DNA of 57,266 nt, taken from the IMG/VR virus record IMGVR_UViG_3300020469_000055, positions 1 to 57,266 of that record; one strand, written 5' to 3'. The DNA is from a virus. The translations under genes and the position numbers were made by a program. Below, piece after piece: positions 8,184-16,741 of this stretch. Positions within the stretch are counted from its first letter, which is position 1. The number at the start of each line of letters is the position of its first letter. Below the pieces are notes generated by a model that did not search any database, was not told the DNA's origin, and was given only the letters and a program-made list of their open reading frames with translations.

Positions 8184-9388
8184 TCGTCATATCCGAAGAA
8201 GGCGTTGTTTTCGGCATCCGTAGGACTTGCATCCGTAGGAAGACGAAGAAGACCACCAACCTTGGTTCGGTTTTCGTTTTCCGCAGCAGTAGTTCGCTTA
8301 CGAACAATAACCTTAGCAAGCTCAGGCTTAAGAATGCCCGTACCGCTCAGCATCGAAGCAACGGTAAAGGTCGTGTTACGTCGGATATCATCCTCAGTAT
8401 CAACAACCAGTCCGGTCTTACGAAGCGAAGCAACACACTCAGGCATCCAAAGAAGAGCTTCAACCTGTGCATCATTGCCATGAACATTATACTTGGCAGC
8501 ACCGATCTTACTAGTATCATAAGCCTGATTGGGAATGTGGTTCGTCTTACAAATAGTAACACCCATGTAGACGAGCTTCTCGTCCATGCCATGCATTCCC
8601 TCGGTAAACGGAGCACCCAGACCACCAGCCTGAGCAACACCACCGAACATCGGCTGCATGTTAATAGCATTAGTAGCAGTAGCACTGGTAGCAACACCAA
8701 GGCGACGAATCTGCTGGAACATCTTCGGAGTCACAGCGCAGTAAGCGTTGGACATGGGAACCGAGTTTTCCTGACAGTCCGTAATAAACTCTTCAATAGT
8801 TCCAAGAACTTCAAGAGCAGCAGCAGCATCGGGAGCAGTAAAGTTCTCAATCTGCTTAACTGCGGGCAAAGTAATGCCCGTTCGAGGATCAGAATCAAGC
8901 TTAGAAACACACCCAGCAGCAGCAATCATAACACCAATCTGCTTATCGCGAGCGTTTGCAAGCGTCTGACCAGCCTGACGAGCAAGCTCCTGACGATATT
9001 CCCACTGGGTAATCATCAGGTCAATGTTGTCAAGCTCGAAGTGAGCAGCCATCGGACGACCGTCGAGACTAACGGAAAAGTTACCGTTCTTCGCGTCTTC
9101 GCCACCATGCAGGTATTCACCAGCATTCCACTCAGCCTTCAGAGTAACGGTTCCCGTAATCGGGAATTCCATAGTTCGACCGCTTTCAAGAGTCTTGGCA
9201 GTAACCATCGGCTCAAAAAGCTTGTAAGAATCATAGGCGTGGAGAACTTCACCACTCCAAATAGGAAGCCAAAGCTTCGAAACAGTACCATCAGCGGGAC
9301 CGCCCTCACTTGCGCCGAAGGCACTACGATATGCCATATCAGCGGCGGCGAGCGAACCGGCATCAGTTTGAACAGGAGAATAACCCAT
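8177..9388 (-). CDS. Major capsid protein (T7 gp10-like)
   Basis: This 403-residue protein sits between scaffold and tail tubular protein A. The start at 9388 follows AAGGA with a 7-base gap, and the next ATG upstream (9406) lacks a good site. Features expected of T7-type HK97-fold capsids are present: an acidic N-arm, a P-I-T-G-T-V strand after about residue 70, a D-R-Q/D-K-Q-like helix near residue 150, and a long C-terminal P-domain-like segment. Many copies assemble around the scaffold and portal. Codon use is more balanced than in neighbouring genes, as expected for a highly expressed gene, which also leaves long shadow frames on the opposite strand. Confidence 0.93.
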   Translation of the reverse strand: MGYSPVQTDAGSLAAADMAYRSAFGASEGGPADGTVSKLWLPIWSGEVLHAYDSYKLFEPMVTAKTLESGRTMEFPITGTVTLKAEWNAGEYLHGGEDAKNGNFSVSLDGRPMAAHFELDNIDLMITQWEYRQELARQAGQTLANARDKQIGVMIAAAGCVSKLDSDPRTGITLPAVKQIENFTAPDAAAALEVLGTIEEFITDCQENSVPMSNAYCAVTPKMFQQIRRLGVATSATATNAINMQPMFGGVAQAGGLGAPFTEGMHGMDEKLVYMGVTICKTNHIPNQAYDTSKIGAAKYNVHGNDAQVEALLWMPECVASLRKTGLVVDTEDDIRRNTTFTVASMLSGTGILKPELAKVIVRKRTTAAENENRTKVGGLLRLPTDASPTDAENNAFFGYDDI

Positions 9389-9515
9389 AAGTATATCCTT
9401 ATACAATAATCAATAAAATAAATATCTAAACAATACGCACATTAGGAAAAAACCAAATACCGCTCAATTGCCCCTAGCTGACAGGGATTGCTTGTATTAG
9501 TTTCAGTTTTTTAGG

Positions 9516-9527
9516 AGAGCTAGCTCT
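9516..9527. repeat. Perfect 12-bp palindrome upstream of the capsid gene
   Basis: AGAGCTAGCTCT lies in the 157-base gap between scaffold and capsid. A dimeric-protein site or a small RNA hairpin is possible. No phage promoter match was found in this gap. Confidence 0.3.
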
Positions 9528-9545
9528 TTCGAGGAGATCACTAAA

Positions 9546-10562
9546 TTACTGAAGTCTTCGCCAATCAGTACGAGCTGCACGCATTTCTACGGCATTCCGA
9601 AACTTATCGTCTCGGGCAAAACGGGGATTACTCATATCCATGCGGTATTCCGCCATAGACTTGTAACCCGGTAACTCCCTAGAGGCACCAGCCTGTTGGG
9701 GAGTAACAGCATTTGTAGGACGAGCCGGTTCCTTATTAGGATTAGCTTGTTCATACGCAGCTGCAAGACCTCGAAGAGTCAGCTCCGAGTTTGAACCAGC
9801 GAGTCCTGACTGCAAGCCAGCAAGCTTGTCTCCGTCAAAATTATTCGCTGCCCAACGCAGGATCTTCGAGAGGTTTTCTCCTCCTCCCACCAAATCTGAT
9901 GCTTCGGCAAAAGCTTGCCGACGCTTAGCTTGATGAGCAGAAAGATAATCATTAACCATACCATCAGTAAAGCCGGTTTTAATCTTTAATTCTTCTCGGC
10001 TTTCCTGGCTTAAGTCACCAGTTGATGCAATTTCAGAGGACCATTTGCTATAATCTGCTTCTGAAACTCGAGCATTAGAATCAATTTCCATTTTCGATTC
10101 TTCTTTTTTAGCATCCGAATCAGGAATTCTAAGCTCATTAAGTAAATCTTCTGAGCTAGCGATTTCTGGGCTATCAGAAACCATTGCTTCAGTAGCAGAA
10201 GTAGGCTTAGTATAATCAGGATTATTAGTATTACCTGACATTTCATACTGCTTTTTTAAATCTGCAATTTCCTGCTGTCCTTTAGTATACTGACCCTGCG
10301 CATTCTTAAGACTATCGAACCATTCTCCGGCACTCTTAAAGTTTTCGGGAATTTTTTCTCCCTGCTCTTGAACATATCGTTCAAACATAGCTCGCTCATG
10401 AGCAAGTTGTCTTTGGATATCAGTAGCCTCGGGATTGGTATTAGCTTCTTGCAAACCAGCCATAGCTTCAGTAGTCATAGAAGCATCGCTACCTGGAGTC
10501 TCAGACTCTACAGTCGTTTCGCTTCGATAGTCAGTATCAGTATTAGTAGTCTCTTCAGACAT
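9546..10562 (-). CDS. Capsid assembly scaffolding protein (T7 gp9-like)
   Basis: This 338-residue, strongly acidic, low-hydrophobicity protein is rich in Glu, Ala, Ser, Thr and Gln. It is predicted mainly helical and lies between portal and capsid, as in T7 (gp9, 307 residues). A basic C-terminal segment (R-A-A-R-T-D-W-R-R near the end) is typical of scaffolds that contact the capsid floor. It guides procapsid assembly and then leaves. AAAGGAG precedes the ATG at 10562. Confidence 0.88.
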   Translation of the reverse strand: MSEETTNTDTDYRSETTVESETPGSDASMTTEAMAGLQEANTNPEATDIQRQLAHERAMFERYVQEQGEKIPENFKSAGEWFDSLKNAQGQYTKGQQEIADLKKQYEMSGNTNNPDYTKPTSATEAMVSDSPEIASSEDLLNELRIPDSDAKKEESKMEIDSNARVSEADYSKWSSEIASTGDLSQESREELKIKTGFTDGMVNDYLSAHQAKRRQAFAEASDLVGGGENLSKILRWAANNFDGDKLAGLQSGLAGSNSELTLRGLAAAYEQANPNKEPARPTNAVTPQQAGASRELPGYKSMAEYRMDMSNPRFARDDKFRNAVEMRAARTDWRRLQ

Positions 10563-10583
10563 TAGTTCTCCTTTCCAAGAGAA

Positions 10584-10775
10584 TCAAAATAACCATTTAA
10601 TACCAGCAATAATTGCGTTAAGACCGCAAACTACGCCAGCATGAACCCAGTTAGCAGCATCAATAACACTATTAACAGCAGCTACTAATGCATACTGAAT
10701 TCTAGTTGAAATTTTTTTAATCATACTACATTCTTTGTTACAACCTGATTCAATACAATCTTTAGAACATTTCAT
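10584..10775 (-). CDS. Small cysteine-rich membrane protein
   Basis: This 63-residue protein starts with an ATG that shares TGATG with the portal stop codon, behind GGAGG, so it is translationally coupled. The first 20 residues contain four cysteines. The C-terminal half is hydrophobic (A-N-W-V-H-A-G-V-V-C-G-L-N-A-I-I-A-G-I-K-W-L-F), probably one membrane helix or an amphipathic hairpin. The function is unknown. A membrane protein between portal and scaffold is unusual. Confidence 0.65.
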   Translation of the reverse strand: MKCSKDCIESGCNKECSMIKKISTRIQYALVAAVNSVIDAANWVHAGVVCGLNAIIAGIKWLF

Positions 10776-12394
10776 CACATTCCTCCTTGTTGCATAAGTT
10801 GCATTGCCGCATTATTGATTCCAGTTTGCGCGACCTGACCCGCTGCCGAGCCAGCTCCTTGGGCAGCACCCATTGCAATTGCTTGCTGCGCCTGCATTTC
10901 CATCATTTGCTGCTGCTGATCCATCATTCGTTGGTCAGTTTCGGTTTCGTTTCGAACCCAATTACGAGGATCAAAGCCAAGAGAAGAAATAAGCGCAATG
11001 CCATATTGATCCCAACGGAAATGCTTGATAGCTTCCGGGGGAAGATTTCTAACCATTTCGCCAAGCTGCATAAGTTTAGTCAGGTCGCTTTCTCGGCTAA
11101 GAGCCTGAAGTCCAGTAACAATGTTAACAGACAGCTGACCTTTTTCCATAAACTCTTCTTCAAGGCGTTCATCGATTTCATTGTTTTTAATCATCAATGC
11201 AATAGTTCGTCGAACAACTGGTTCTAATAAAGACCTAGCAATTGCACTAAAGGCTCCGCCCAGTACGTTTTCAATTTCCATACCAAGCATTCTAACTTCA
11301 GTAGCAGTAACTCGATCAGCCTGACGGATACCTACAGAGCCTAAAAGAAATGCAGCTCCAACTTCCCGACGCATTTGTTCGACCGCCGTTTGAGCAGCAT
11401 TAAGCTGAGGACTAATCGTTTGCGCGGGAGATATAGTAAACACATCTTGGTTTCTGGCTCCGATAAAAGATCCGGTTGGTGAACTAGCAACATCTTCGAG
11501 GTCAGTAATTCCAGCTGGATCAACTGCAACCCAAAACGTAGACGCAGCAGTCATGCCATCAATAAGAGCCTTGGTATATGCTTCAAGAGTTTCAATATCA
11601 CCAAGAACTTCCTCACAATGCGACCTGCCATAGTCTTCGCCAGTTACACCAATCCAACGCAAAGGTAAGAAGGGAGTATTTTTATACTGTCCCTCTTCCA
11701 CTTCATTCCCTTCACTATCTTCAGAATAATAATCCCATCCTTCTTCTTCTGAGTTCCAAACAATTCTATTGAAGTGTGCTTGATAATCAGGAAGAGCATT
11801 GGATGCATTCAGGGAAGACGGAAAGAAATTCATATCATATGCTTCGTACATATTGCTGTTAGGTTCCTTAGGAACCCAGTCAAGATAAATTAACTCAACA
11901 ACTGAGCCATCAATATCACGACGAACAACATATTGATCAAGACGATATACCCTAAAAGAGTAATCATCTTCCATAATAACCATACAATCTCCATTAACAA
12001 TTAGCTGCTGAAGCATAAGAAACAGCGACTCTCGAAGATTTTTTGTGGTAAGTTTGCTATAAATCTGATGAGATAAAGCTTCCATATAAGAAAAGGTATC
12101 AGGGTCTGCTTCATTTCCGCTATTTAGCTCAAACTTAAAGAACGGAAGATCGTTCAAAGGAAGGAGAGCTGAAAGCATTCGGCTTGCCATGTTAGTAACA
12201 CCGCGAGATGCAACCGAGCTATATGGCTTAGGCATTTCGCCATTGCCAGTAATACCATCAATTGGAAGAAGGGATGGAATAGTAAGGCTGCTCATATAAC
12301 GAGCACGCTCAAGCTTAGTTCCTCGAAGGGAATCTAAGTGAGTAAACCTTTCCGATAATCTAGAACCATCAGTTGGCTTCGCAATGTTTGCCAT
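10775..12394 (-). CDS. Head-tail connector (portal) protein, T7 gp8-like
   Basis: This 539-residue protein is close to T7 gp8 (536). The N-terminus R-F-x-x-L-D-S-L-R-x-x-K-L-E-R-A-R-Y-x-S-x-L-T-I-P-S-L-L-P is the classic opening of podoviral portals, and S-S-V-A-S-R-G-V-T-N-M-A-S-R-M-L follows. A Gln-rich C-terminal tail ends in a glycine-rich stretch. Twelve copies form the DNA entry/exit ring, the docking site for terminase and tail. It is upstream of scaffold and capsid in the canonical order. Confidence 0.95.
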   Translation of the reverse strand: MANIAKPTDGSRLSERFTHLDSLRGTKLERARYMSSLTIPSLLPIDGITGNGEMPKPYSSVASRGVTNMASRMLSALLPLNDLPFFKFELNSGNEADPDTFSYMEALSHQIYSKLTTKNLRESLFLMLQQLIVNGDCMVIMEDDYSFRVYRLDQYVVRRDIDGSVVELIYLDWVPKEPNSNMYEAYDMNFFPSSLNASNALPDYQAHFNRIVWNSEEEGWDYYSEDSEGNEVEEGQYKNTPFLPLRWIGVTGEDYGRSHCEEVLGDIETLEAYTKALIDGMTAASTFWVAVDPAGITDLEDVASSPTGSFIGARNQDVFTISPAQTISPQLNAAQTAVEQMRREVGAAFLLGSVGIRQADRVTATEVRMLGMEIENVLGGAFSAIARSLLEPVVRRTIALMIKNNEIDERLEEEFMEKGQLSVNIVTGLQALSRESDLTKLMQLGEMVRNLPPEAIKHFRWDQYGIALISSLGFDPRNWVRNETETDQRMMDQQQQMMEMQAQQAIAMGAAQGAGSAAGQVAQTGINNAAMQLMQQGGM

Positions 12395-12402
12395 AGCTCA
12401 CC

Positions 12403-12759
12403 TCACAATGGCCGAGCGCCGGAAGTACCGCCACCCATGCCCTGTGCGAGTGCTTTCTCTAAAGCAGAGAAGTCAACCTCTAGGTCATCTTTATCGTCTT
12501 CATCCTGAAGAGCATCAATTTCAACAGCAAGAGCACGCTGGGCATCAGCTAGGTCTAGTTCTTGCTGTCGAGATTGCTGTTCAATAAGAGAAGACATTTC
12601 TCTATCACGCTCTGCAAGCTCGTCTCTAAGACGAAGCTGTTCATCCGCAGCTAGTGCGAGCATTCGTTCATTTTCAAGAGCCGATCTTTCAAGCTGAGCC
12701 TGAAGCTCACTTTGAGTTGATCCGCCCATAATAATTGGGGTTCCGCCACCAAATGACAT
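12403..12759 (-). CDS. Small coiled-coil virion/assembly protein before the portal
   Basis: The protein has 118 residues, beginning with a Gly-rich M-S-F-G-G-G-T. A long charged coiled coil (about residues 18-100) is rich in Glu, Leu, Gln and Arg, and the protein ends in a Gly-rich tail. The position just before the portal corresponds to T7 gene 7.3 (tail assembly/host range) or marine-podovirus equivalents, but sequence identity cannot be judged here. A structural role is inferred. Confidence 0.6.
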   Translation of the reverse strand: MSFGGGTPIIMGGSTQSELQAQLERSALENERMLALAADEQLRLRDELAERDREMSSLIEQQSRQQELDLADAQRALAVEIDALQDEDDKDDLEVDFSALEKALAQGMGGGTSGARPL

Positions 12760-12774
12760 TAGTAGCTCCTTTCA

Positions 12775-13974
12775 TTACATAGGTCTAGTATCATCAAAAG
12801 TAATTCCGCTTCCAGCATTTACCGGAGTGTTTCCAAAGGATGACATTGTTGATTGGTATTCTCGTTTCTGCGCTTCAAAAAGTTTTCGAACCCTGGCTTT
12901 TTCAGCTGCCGTTGATTCCGCTAACTTTCTGTTATCTTCTTGCTGTCGATTAAAAGCATCCTGTTGAGAAATTGCTCTTTCTCTTCGACGATTAAACTCA
13001 TTCATAAAGTCTTCTCGTCTAGCCAACTGAGAAATTCCTAAACGATCCGTAGTTTTTTCAATCATATCCGCAAGAATTTTATTTGTATCTTGATTATAAA
13101 AAGCGGATACAGCATCATACTTTACTCCACCTACTGTAAAATCCTCAAAGCCCGCCATATCAGCAAGGGCTTTAGCTTCCGCAAAAGCTTCAGCATCTCT
13201 TTCAATTTTTCTTGCTTGTTCAAACTGATTTAAGTATTGTTGATTATAAGTAGAGTTTGGTTGAATTTTAAAATCTTCACTTTTTCCATAAAGGCTAGCA
13301 GATTCTTCTAAAATATCTTTCATAATTGCATCGCGCCTTGAAGCAAAGTCTTCTCTAATAGCTCTTCTGGAAATATCTGAAGGTACTTCTTGCTCTTCAT
13401 AAACATCTTCAAAACGAGTATCAATATTCATTTTCATTCCTGTAATAGGATTTCGAAAACTAAAATCAATTTCGGGAGCCTGAGGAGCTTTATATGCTTC
13501 AAGTTCTTTTAGATAACGCGCAGTATTCTGCATTCTAGTCTTTGATAACTCTCCATACATACGAGCAGAAGAAGCTGAACTAACGGAAGAAGGCATTCCT
13601 TCTCTAGCTTCAGATAATCTTTCGCTTTGTTCTAGCAATCGAGAGGCAAAATTTTCTTGTGCCCTACTCTGTTCAAGAAGAGCTTCGTTGTAGGCTCTAG
13701 TATCACTGGTATATTTTTCGGCAAGAGTATTTCTTTCTTGCGCTGCATTAAGAGTAATATTTTTAGATGCCCTAAAAGAGGATAGATCTAAAATACCTGG
13801 AATTTCATCTCTAAGGCCGCCTCTTCTATAGTAATTTCTTGGAGCTTTATAAGCCATACCTTTTCTATAAAAAGATTGCCCTAGCGCAGATCCACCTCCT
13901 CCTCCACTTTGATTGAAAATAGGATCAATAAACGTATTATATGCTGTTAAGTTTTTATACTTTTCAGTAGCCAT
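12775..13974 (-). CDS. Predicted virion-associated coiled-coil protein, unknown function
   Basis: The 399-residue protein is helical and charged, with a Gly-rich segment at residues 24-30 (S-G-G-G-G-G-S) and several Glu/Arg/Gln coiled-coil stretches (about 75-160 and 320-375). The end, M-S-S-F-G-N-T-P, echoes the M-S-F-G-G-G-T start of the next protein. It lies between RNR and the portal, where marine T7-like phages place gp7.3-like or tail-associated proteins. No enzymatic motif is seen. Confidence 0.6.
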   Translation of the reverse strand: MATEKYKNLTAYNTFIDPIFNQSGGGGGSALGQSFYRKGMAYKAPRNYYRRGGLRDEIPGILDLSSFRASKNITLNAAQERNTLAEKYTSDTRAYNEALLEQSRAQENFASRLLEQSERLSEAREGMPSSVSSASSARMYGELSKTRMQNTARYLKELEAYKAPQAPEIDFSFRNPITGMKMNIDTRFEDVYEEQEVPSDISRRAIREDFASRRDAIMKDILEESASLYGKSEDFKIQPNSTYNQQYLNQFEQARKIERDAEAFAEAKALADMAGFEDFTVGGVKYDAVSAFYNQDTNKILADMIEKTTDRLGISQLARREDFMNEFNRRRERAISQQDAFNRQQEDNRKLAESTAAEKARVRKLFEAQKREYQSTMSSFGNTPVNAGSGITFDDTRPM

Positions 13975-13979
13975 AGTAA

Positions 13980-14174
13980 TTAAATCCTCCTTTCATATTT
14001 AGAAACAATAGCCTCTAGTTTTTCAAGCGTCCAAAGCTGTCCAGCATAAAAAGCTTGCTCTCTCACAACCTCTTCACTTGGAGTTTGTGGGTTGTACTTT
14101 GGGTGAGGAAGAAGACTTTTTAACTCCTCCACTGCTTCTTGCAGTGAGGGCATTGAGTTTATCTTCGAGTTCAT
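13980..14174 (-). CDS. Small protein, unknown function
   Basis: This helical protein of about 64 residues has a P-S-L-Q-E-A-V-E-E-L-K-S-L-L opening and a basic end (S-K-Y-E-R-R-I). The start at 14174 follows GGGGAAG, and an upstream in-frame ATG at 14198 is less likely. It overlaps the 3' end of the preceding gene by about 100 bases in another frame. The dense overlap suggests coordinated expression with the early virion genes. Confidence 0.5.
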   Translation of the reverse strand: MNSKINSMPSLQEAVEELKSLLPHPKYNPQTPSEEVVREQAFYAGQLWTLEKLEAIVSKYERRI

Positions 14175-14295
14175 TAATCTTCCCCGTATTTTTTTCAATA
14201 AGGTTAAGTAAATCTAAAATACAAAGCTTAAGCTCGCCGAGAGTTACATCTCCACCTAACCCAAGCTTAGTACGAATAATAGTAAGCATATCCAT
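14074..14295 (-). CDS. Small helical protein, unknown function
   Basis: This 73-residue protein has a strong AAGGAG site before the ATG at 14295. An N-terminal basic/hydrophobic helix is followed by a leucine-rich coiled coil (L-G-E-L-K-L-C-I-L-D-L-L-N-L-I) and a Ser/Lys/Pro-rich disordered tail. It lies just downstream of the RNR gene. Confidence 0.6.
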   Translation of the reverse strand: MDMLTIIRTKLGLGGDVTLGELKLCILDLLNLIEKNTGKINELEDKLNALTARSSGGVKKSSSSPKVQPTNSK

Positions 14296-14356
14296 TTTTG
14301 TTCTCCTTGAAAGAGGGGACATGCAAATGCAGAGGTCCCCTGCTTCCCAAGCTAAA

Positions 14357-16237
14357 TTAATCACTACTCTCAATATCTACAATTTCACAGCTATTACCAC
14401 TGCATGCAAAAGTCTGAGAGGATTTTGTATTATCTTCCTTCTCGTACTCGCTAAGACGAGACCAATCAATGTCCGGGAACATCTGACGACGAGCGTCGTA
14501 CTCCGACTTGGTAATCGCTTCATACGGAGCCTGCTTGTACACATGCTCACTACGAGGAAGGAATGACAGTCCCTGAGCAATATCCCAGTACTCGCCATAC
14601 AAGGCAGAACCAATTTCCATAAATTCCTCAGGACGATACTCAATAGTAACGGAGGGATTATGATCGGTCCAATGTTCTTTAATAAAGGCCCAGTCTTTCA
14701 TCATCTCCTTAGCAGAGCCACGAGTTTCTTTTTCTTCATGTCCAATGACAAATTCAAAGACATAGGTGTTGGCTGGATTATTAACACAATCTTCGCCTGG
14801 AACACCAGCGTCTACCATTAAATGAAACAGGGGATCCTTCTTATCACATCGAACTCGACGGATATAGTAAGGAGCATAACGATGGTGGATGCCTGAGGCA
14901 GAGTCAACAAGACAGGATACGGTGCCTGAAGGCTTAACCGTGGTAACTGCCTTTGAGGTTTCGATACCAAGCTTTTTAGCCCAGTATTTGTTGACCCTTT
15001 TGGCTTCCTTGCGAGCTGCTTGAAGCGTCTCTTCATGAAGTACCAGTTCTCGGTTATCTTGAATACCCGTCAGAGAAACACCCAGCAAACGCTCCTCTTG
15101 AGAGTTACGATTCCAAGCCTTTCTCAGATAAGGAAAGTAGGTGCAATTAGACTGGACCGTGCCAATAATCGAAGCAATTTCAACTCGCTTCATAAGATCA
15201 GTAGCGTCCATGCCGGGCCGTACCACGACCTCCGTCAGGTTACAGAACTGCATAGGTCGAAGAGTAATTTCACCACAGGGATTTGTTCCGAAGTTATGAT
15301 CAGCATCGCGATCGATTTCAGACGAGCAAGCCTGAGCGGCTTCACGATTGAAGATGCCACGCTCACCGGAGTAACTTCGGTAGATGCTGAGCCATTCTTC
15401 CATAAACACATCCATCTCGGGCTTGGTCGTGTAGACCGCCGAGTTGTTGGCAAGGGAACGGTAGGAGTGACTTTCCCACCAGTTCCCTGACTTGGCACGA
15501 GCCATCTCATGATCATCAAGATCACTAAGAGAGATCATAGCCGAGCGTCGTACGCCGCCAACGATAACAGAATTAGCAATGACACATGCCATGTCATGCA
15601 CTTCAATAGGGCGTAGGTTGCGGCCACGAGCATTGTAGATTGCGCTTGTAATAAAACGAAGACAATCTTCCAAGGGTCCCGGCCCACTAGCACGTCCTCC
15701 AAAAGTCTTAAGTCGGTCTCCAGCAGGACGAATCCCACTAACATCCCAAGTGGGATGAACCCCACCCATAAGACTAGACAATAATGCTTTAACAGCATCA
15801 GCCCACCCAGCCTTAGAGTCTTTTACCTGAATTACAACCGACTCATCTCGGGTAATATCTTCAGGAATGGGTGACCATTTATCAATAACTCTCCGCTCAA
15901 CAGAGTAGCCAACTCCAGTACCATTCATTAGAACGTACAAAAGCTCGGCCATCGCGATGGGAGAATCAAGCTCTAGATATGAGCAGTTGTAAACACAAGT
16001 ATTGTCCCTATCAGCCGCAGAACCAGCAGTCATAAGAGCACGCATGCTCGGCATAACCTCAAGATTTAGGACAGCATCCCGAATATCAGAACGCTCTTCC
16101 AAAACAGGTGCTTTAGTAAGCATCCAATCCCACCAGCGATTAACGGTTTCGGTCCAGTTTTCTCGTCTACCAAGATCATCCCTCCACCGAGCGTACTTGC
16201 TTTGGTGAATAAATGTTTGAAAAGGTGTCATTTGCAT
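14357..16237 (-). CDS. nrdJ: Class II (adenosylcobalamin-dependent) ribonucleoside-triphosphate reductase
   Basis: This 626-residue protein is of the monomeric RTPR type. Visible motifs are N-T-C-V-Y-N-C (first redox Cys, about residue 92), N-P-C-G-E-I (thiyl-radical Cys and catalytic Glu, about residue 318) with F-C-N-L (second redox Cys) after it, K-P-S-G-T-V in the middle, and a C-terminal C-S-G-N-S-C pair that re-reduces the active site. It converts ribonucleotides to deoxyribonucleotides using coenzyme B12 and needs no oxygen or partner subunit. GGAG precedes the ATG at 16237. It follows dUTPase and the phage promoter near 16.72 kb. The Lactobacillus enzyme is longer (739 residues), so part of the insertion domain may be shorter here. 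The phage depends on host cobalamin. Confidence 0.93.
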   Translation of the reverse strand: MQMTPFQTFIHQSKYARWRDDLGRRENWTETVNRWWDWMLTKAPVLEERSDIRDAVLNLEVMPSMRALMTAGSAADRDNTCVYNCSYLELDSPIAMAELLYVLMNGTGVGYSVERRVIDKWSPIPEDITRDESVVIQVKDSKAGWADAVKALLSSLMGGVHPTWDVSGIRPAGDRLKTFGGRASGPGPLEDCLRFITSAIYNARGRNLRPIEVHDMACVIANSVIVGGVRRSAMISLSDLDDHEMARAKSGNWWESHSYRSLANNSAVYTTKPEMDVFMEEWLSIYRSYSGERGIFNREAAQACSSEIDRDADHNFGTNPCGEITLRPMQFCNLTEVVVRPGMDATDLMKRVEIASIIGTVQSNCTYFPYLRKAWNRNSQEERLLGVSLTGIQDNRELVLHEETLQAARKEAKRVNKYWAKKLGIETSKAVTTVKPSGTVSCLVDSASGIHHRYAPYYIRRVRCDKKDPLFHLMVDAGVPGEDCVNNPANTYVFEFVIGHEEKETRGSAKEMMKDWAFIKEHWTDHNPSVTIEYRPEEFMEIGSALYGEYWDIAQGLSFLPRSEHVYKQAPYEAITKSEYDARRQMFPDIDWSRLSEYEKEDNTKSSQTFACSGNSCEIVDIESSD

Positions 16238-16239
16238 TG

Positions 16240-16653
16240 TCAGTCTCCAGTTGAACCAAATCCGCCATCATCTCGATCGGTTTTATTTAAATCTTCTAAG
16301 CAATCTACTGAAGAGATCTTCGTCATGCAAGGAACAACAATCATCTGGATAATCTTATCTCCATCTTTGATATTTAAGTGTCCCTTTGTTGGGTGATAGT
16401 CTCGAACAATCTTGACTTCACCTCGATAGTCAGAGTCAATTACCCCACAGGTATTTGCTAGCTTCAATCCCTTTACTCCCCACGAAGAACGAGGAAGCAA
16501 AAGACCTACATGATTTTCAGGAATCTGTACATGAACTCCAGTTCCAATATGAATCTTATCATCGGAAACAGAGTTAGCGAACAGGTCGATTCCTCCAGAC
16601 CCATCCGTTGAAACAACCGGGTCGTAGTCGCCCGCAACAAAATACTTAATCAT
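16240..16653 (-). CDS. dut: dUTP diphosphatase
   Basis: This 137-residue protein carries the five motifs of trimeric dUTPases: G-G-I-D-L-F-A, P-R-S-S-W-G, G-V-I-D-S-D-Y-R-G-E (catalytic Asp/Tyr), K-I-I-Q-M-I, and the C-terminal R-D-D-G-G-F-G-S-T-G. It hydrolyses dUTP to dUMP, keeping uracil out of phage DNA and feeding ThyX. It is the first gene behind the promoter at 16715-16741 and is followed three bases later by RNR. Confidence 0.95.
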   Translation of the reverse strand: MIKYFVAGDYDPVVSTDGSGGIDLFANSVSDDKIHIGTGVHVQIPENHVGLLLPRSSWGVKGLKLANTCGVIDSDYRGEVKIVRDYHPTKGHLNIKDGDKIIQMIVVPCMTKISSVDCLEDLNKTDRDDGGFGSTGD

Positions 16654-16714
16654 ATTACTCTCCTTGGGTAAGAGTGGTTAGAATTCTTAGGTATACTTAG
16701 GCATAAATTCTGCC

Positions 16715-16741
16715 TTCTTCTATACTTTAGTCAATATGGAC
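16715..16741 (-). promoter_or_regulatory. T7-class phage promoter, copy 1
   Basis: The minus strand reads GTCCATATTGACTAAAGTAT then AGAAGAAGG. It is nearly identical to the sites at 27.34 and 38.93 kb and similar in layout to T7 and SP6 promoters. The predicted start is G at 16720. It drives dUTPase, RNR and possibly the virion genes. It overlaps the stop codon of the exonuclease gene. Confidence 0.85.

Noticed and set aside
8480-9409. A 309-codon open frame on the plus strand opposite the capsid gene
   Set aside because: It mirrors the biased codon use of the highly expressed capsid gene, has no ribosome site, and its product is low-complexity Ser/Asn/Leu-rich.
13822-13842. TTACTATAGAAGAGG resembling a T7-class promoter core
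   Set aside because: It is within coding sequence (N-Y-Y-R-R-G), and the upstream recognition part does not match the three strong promoters.
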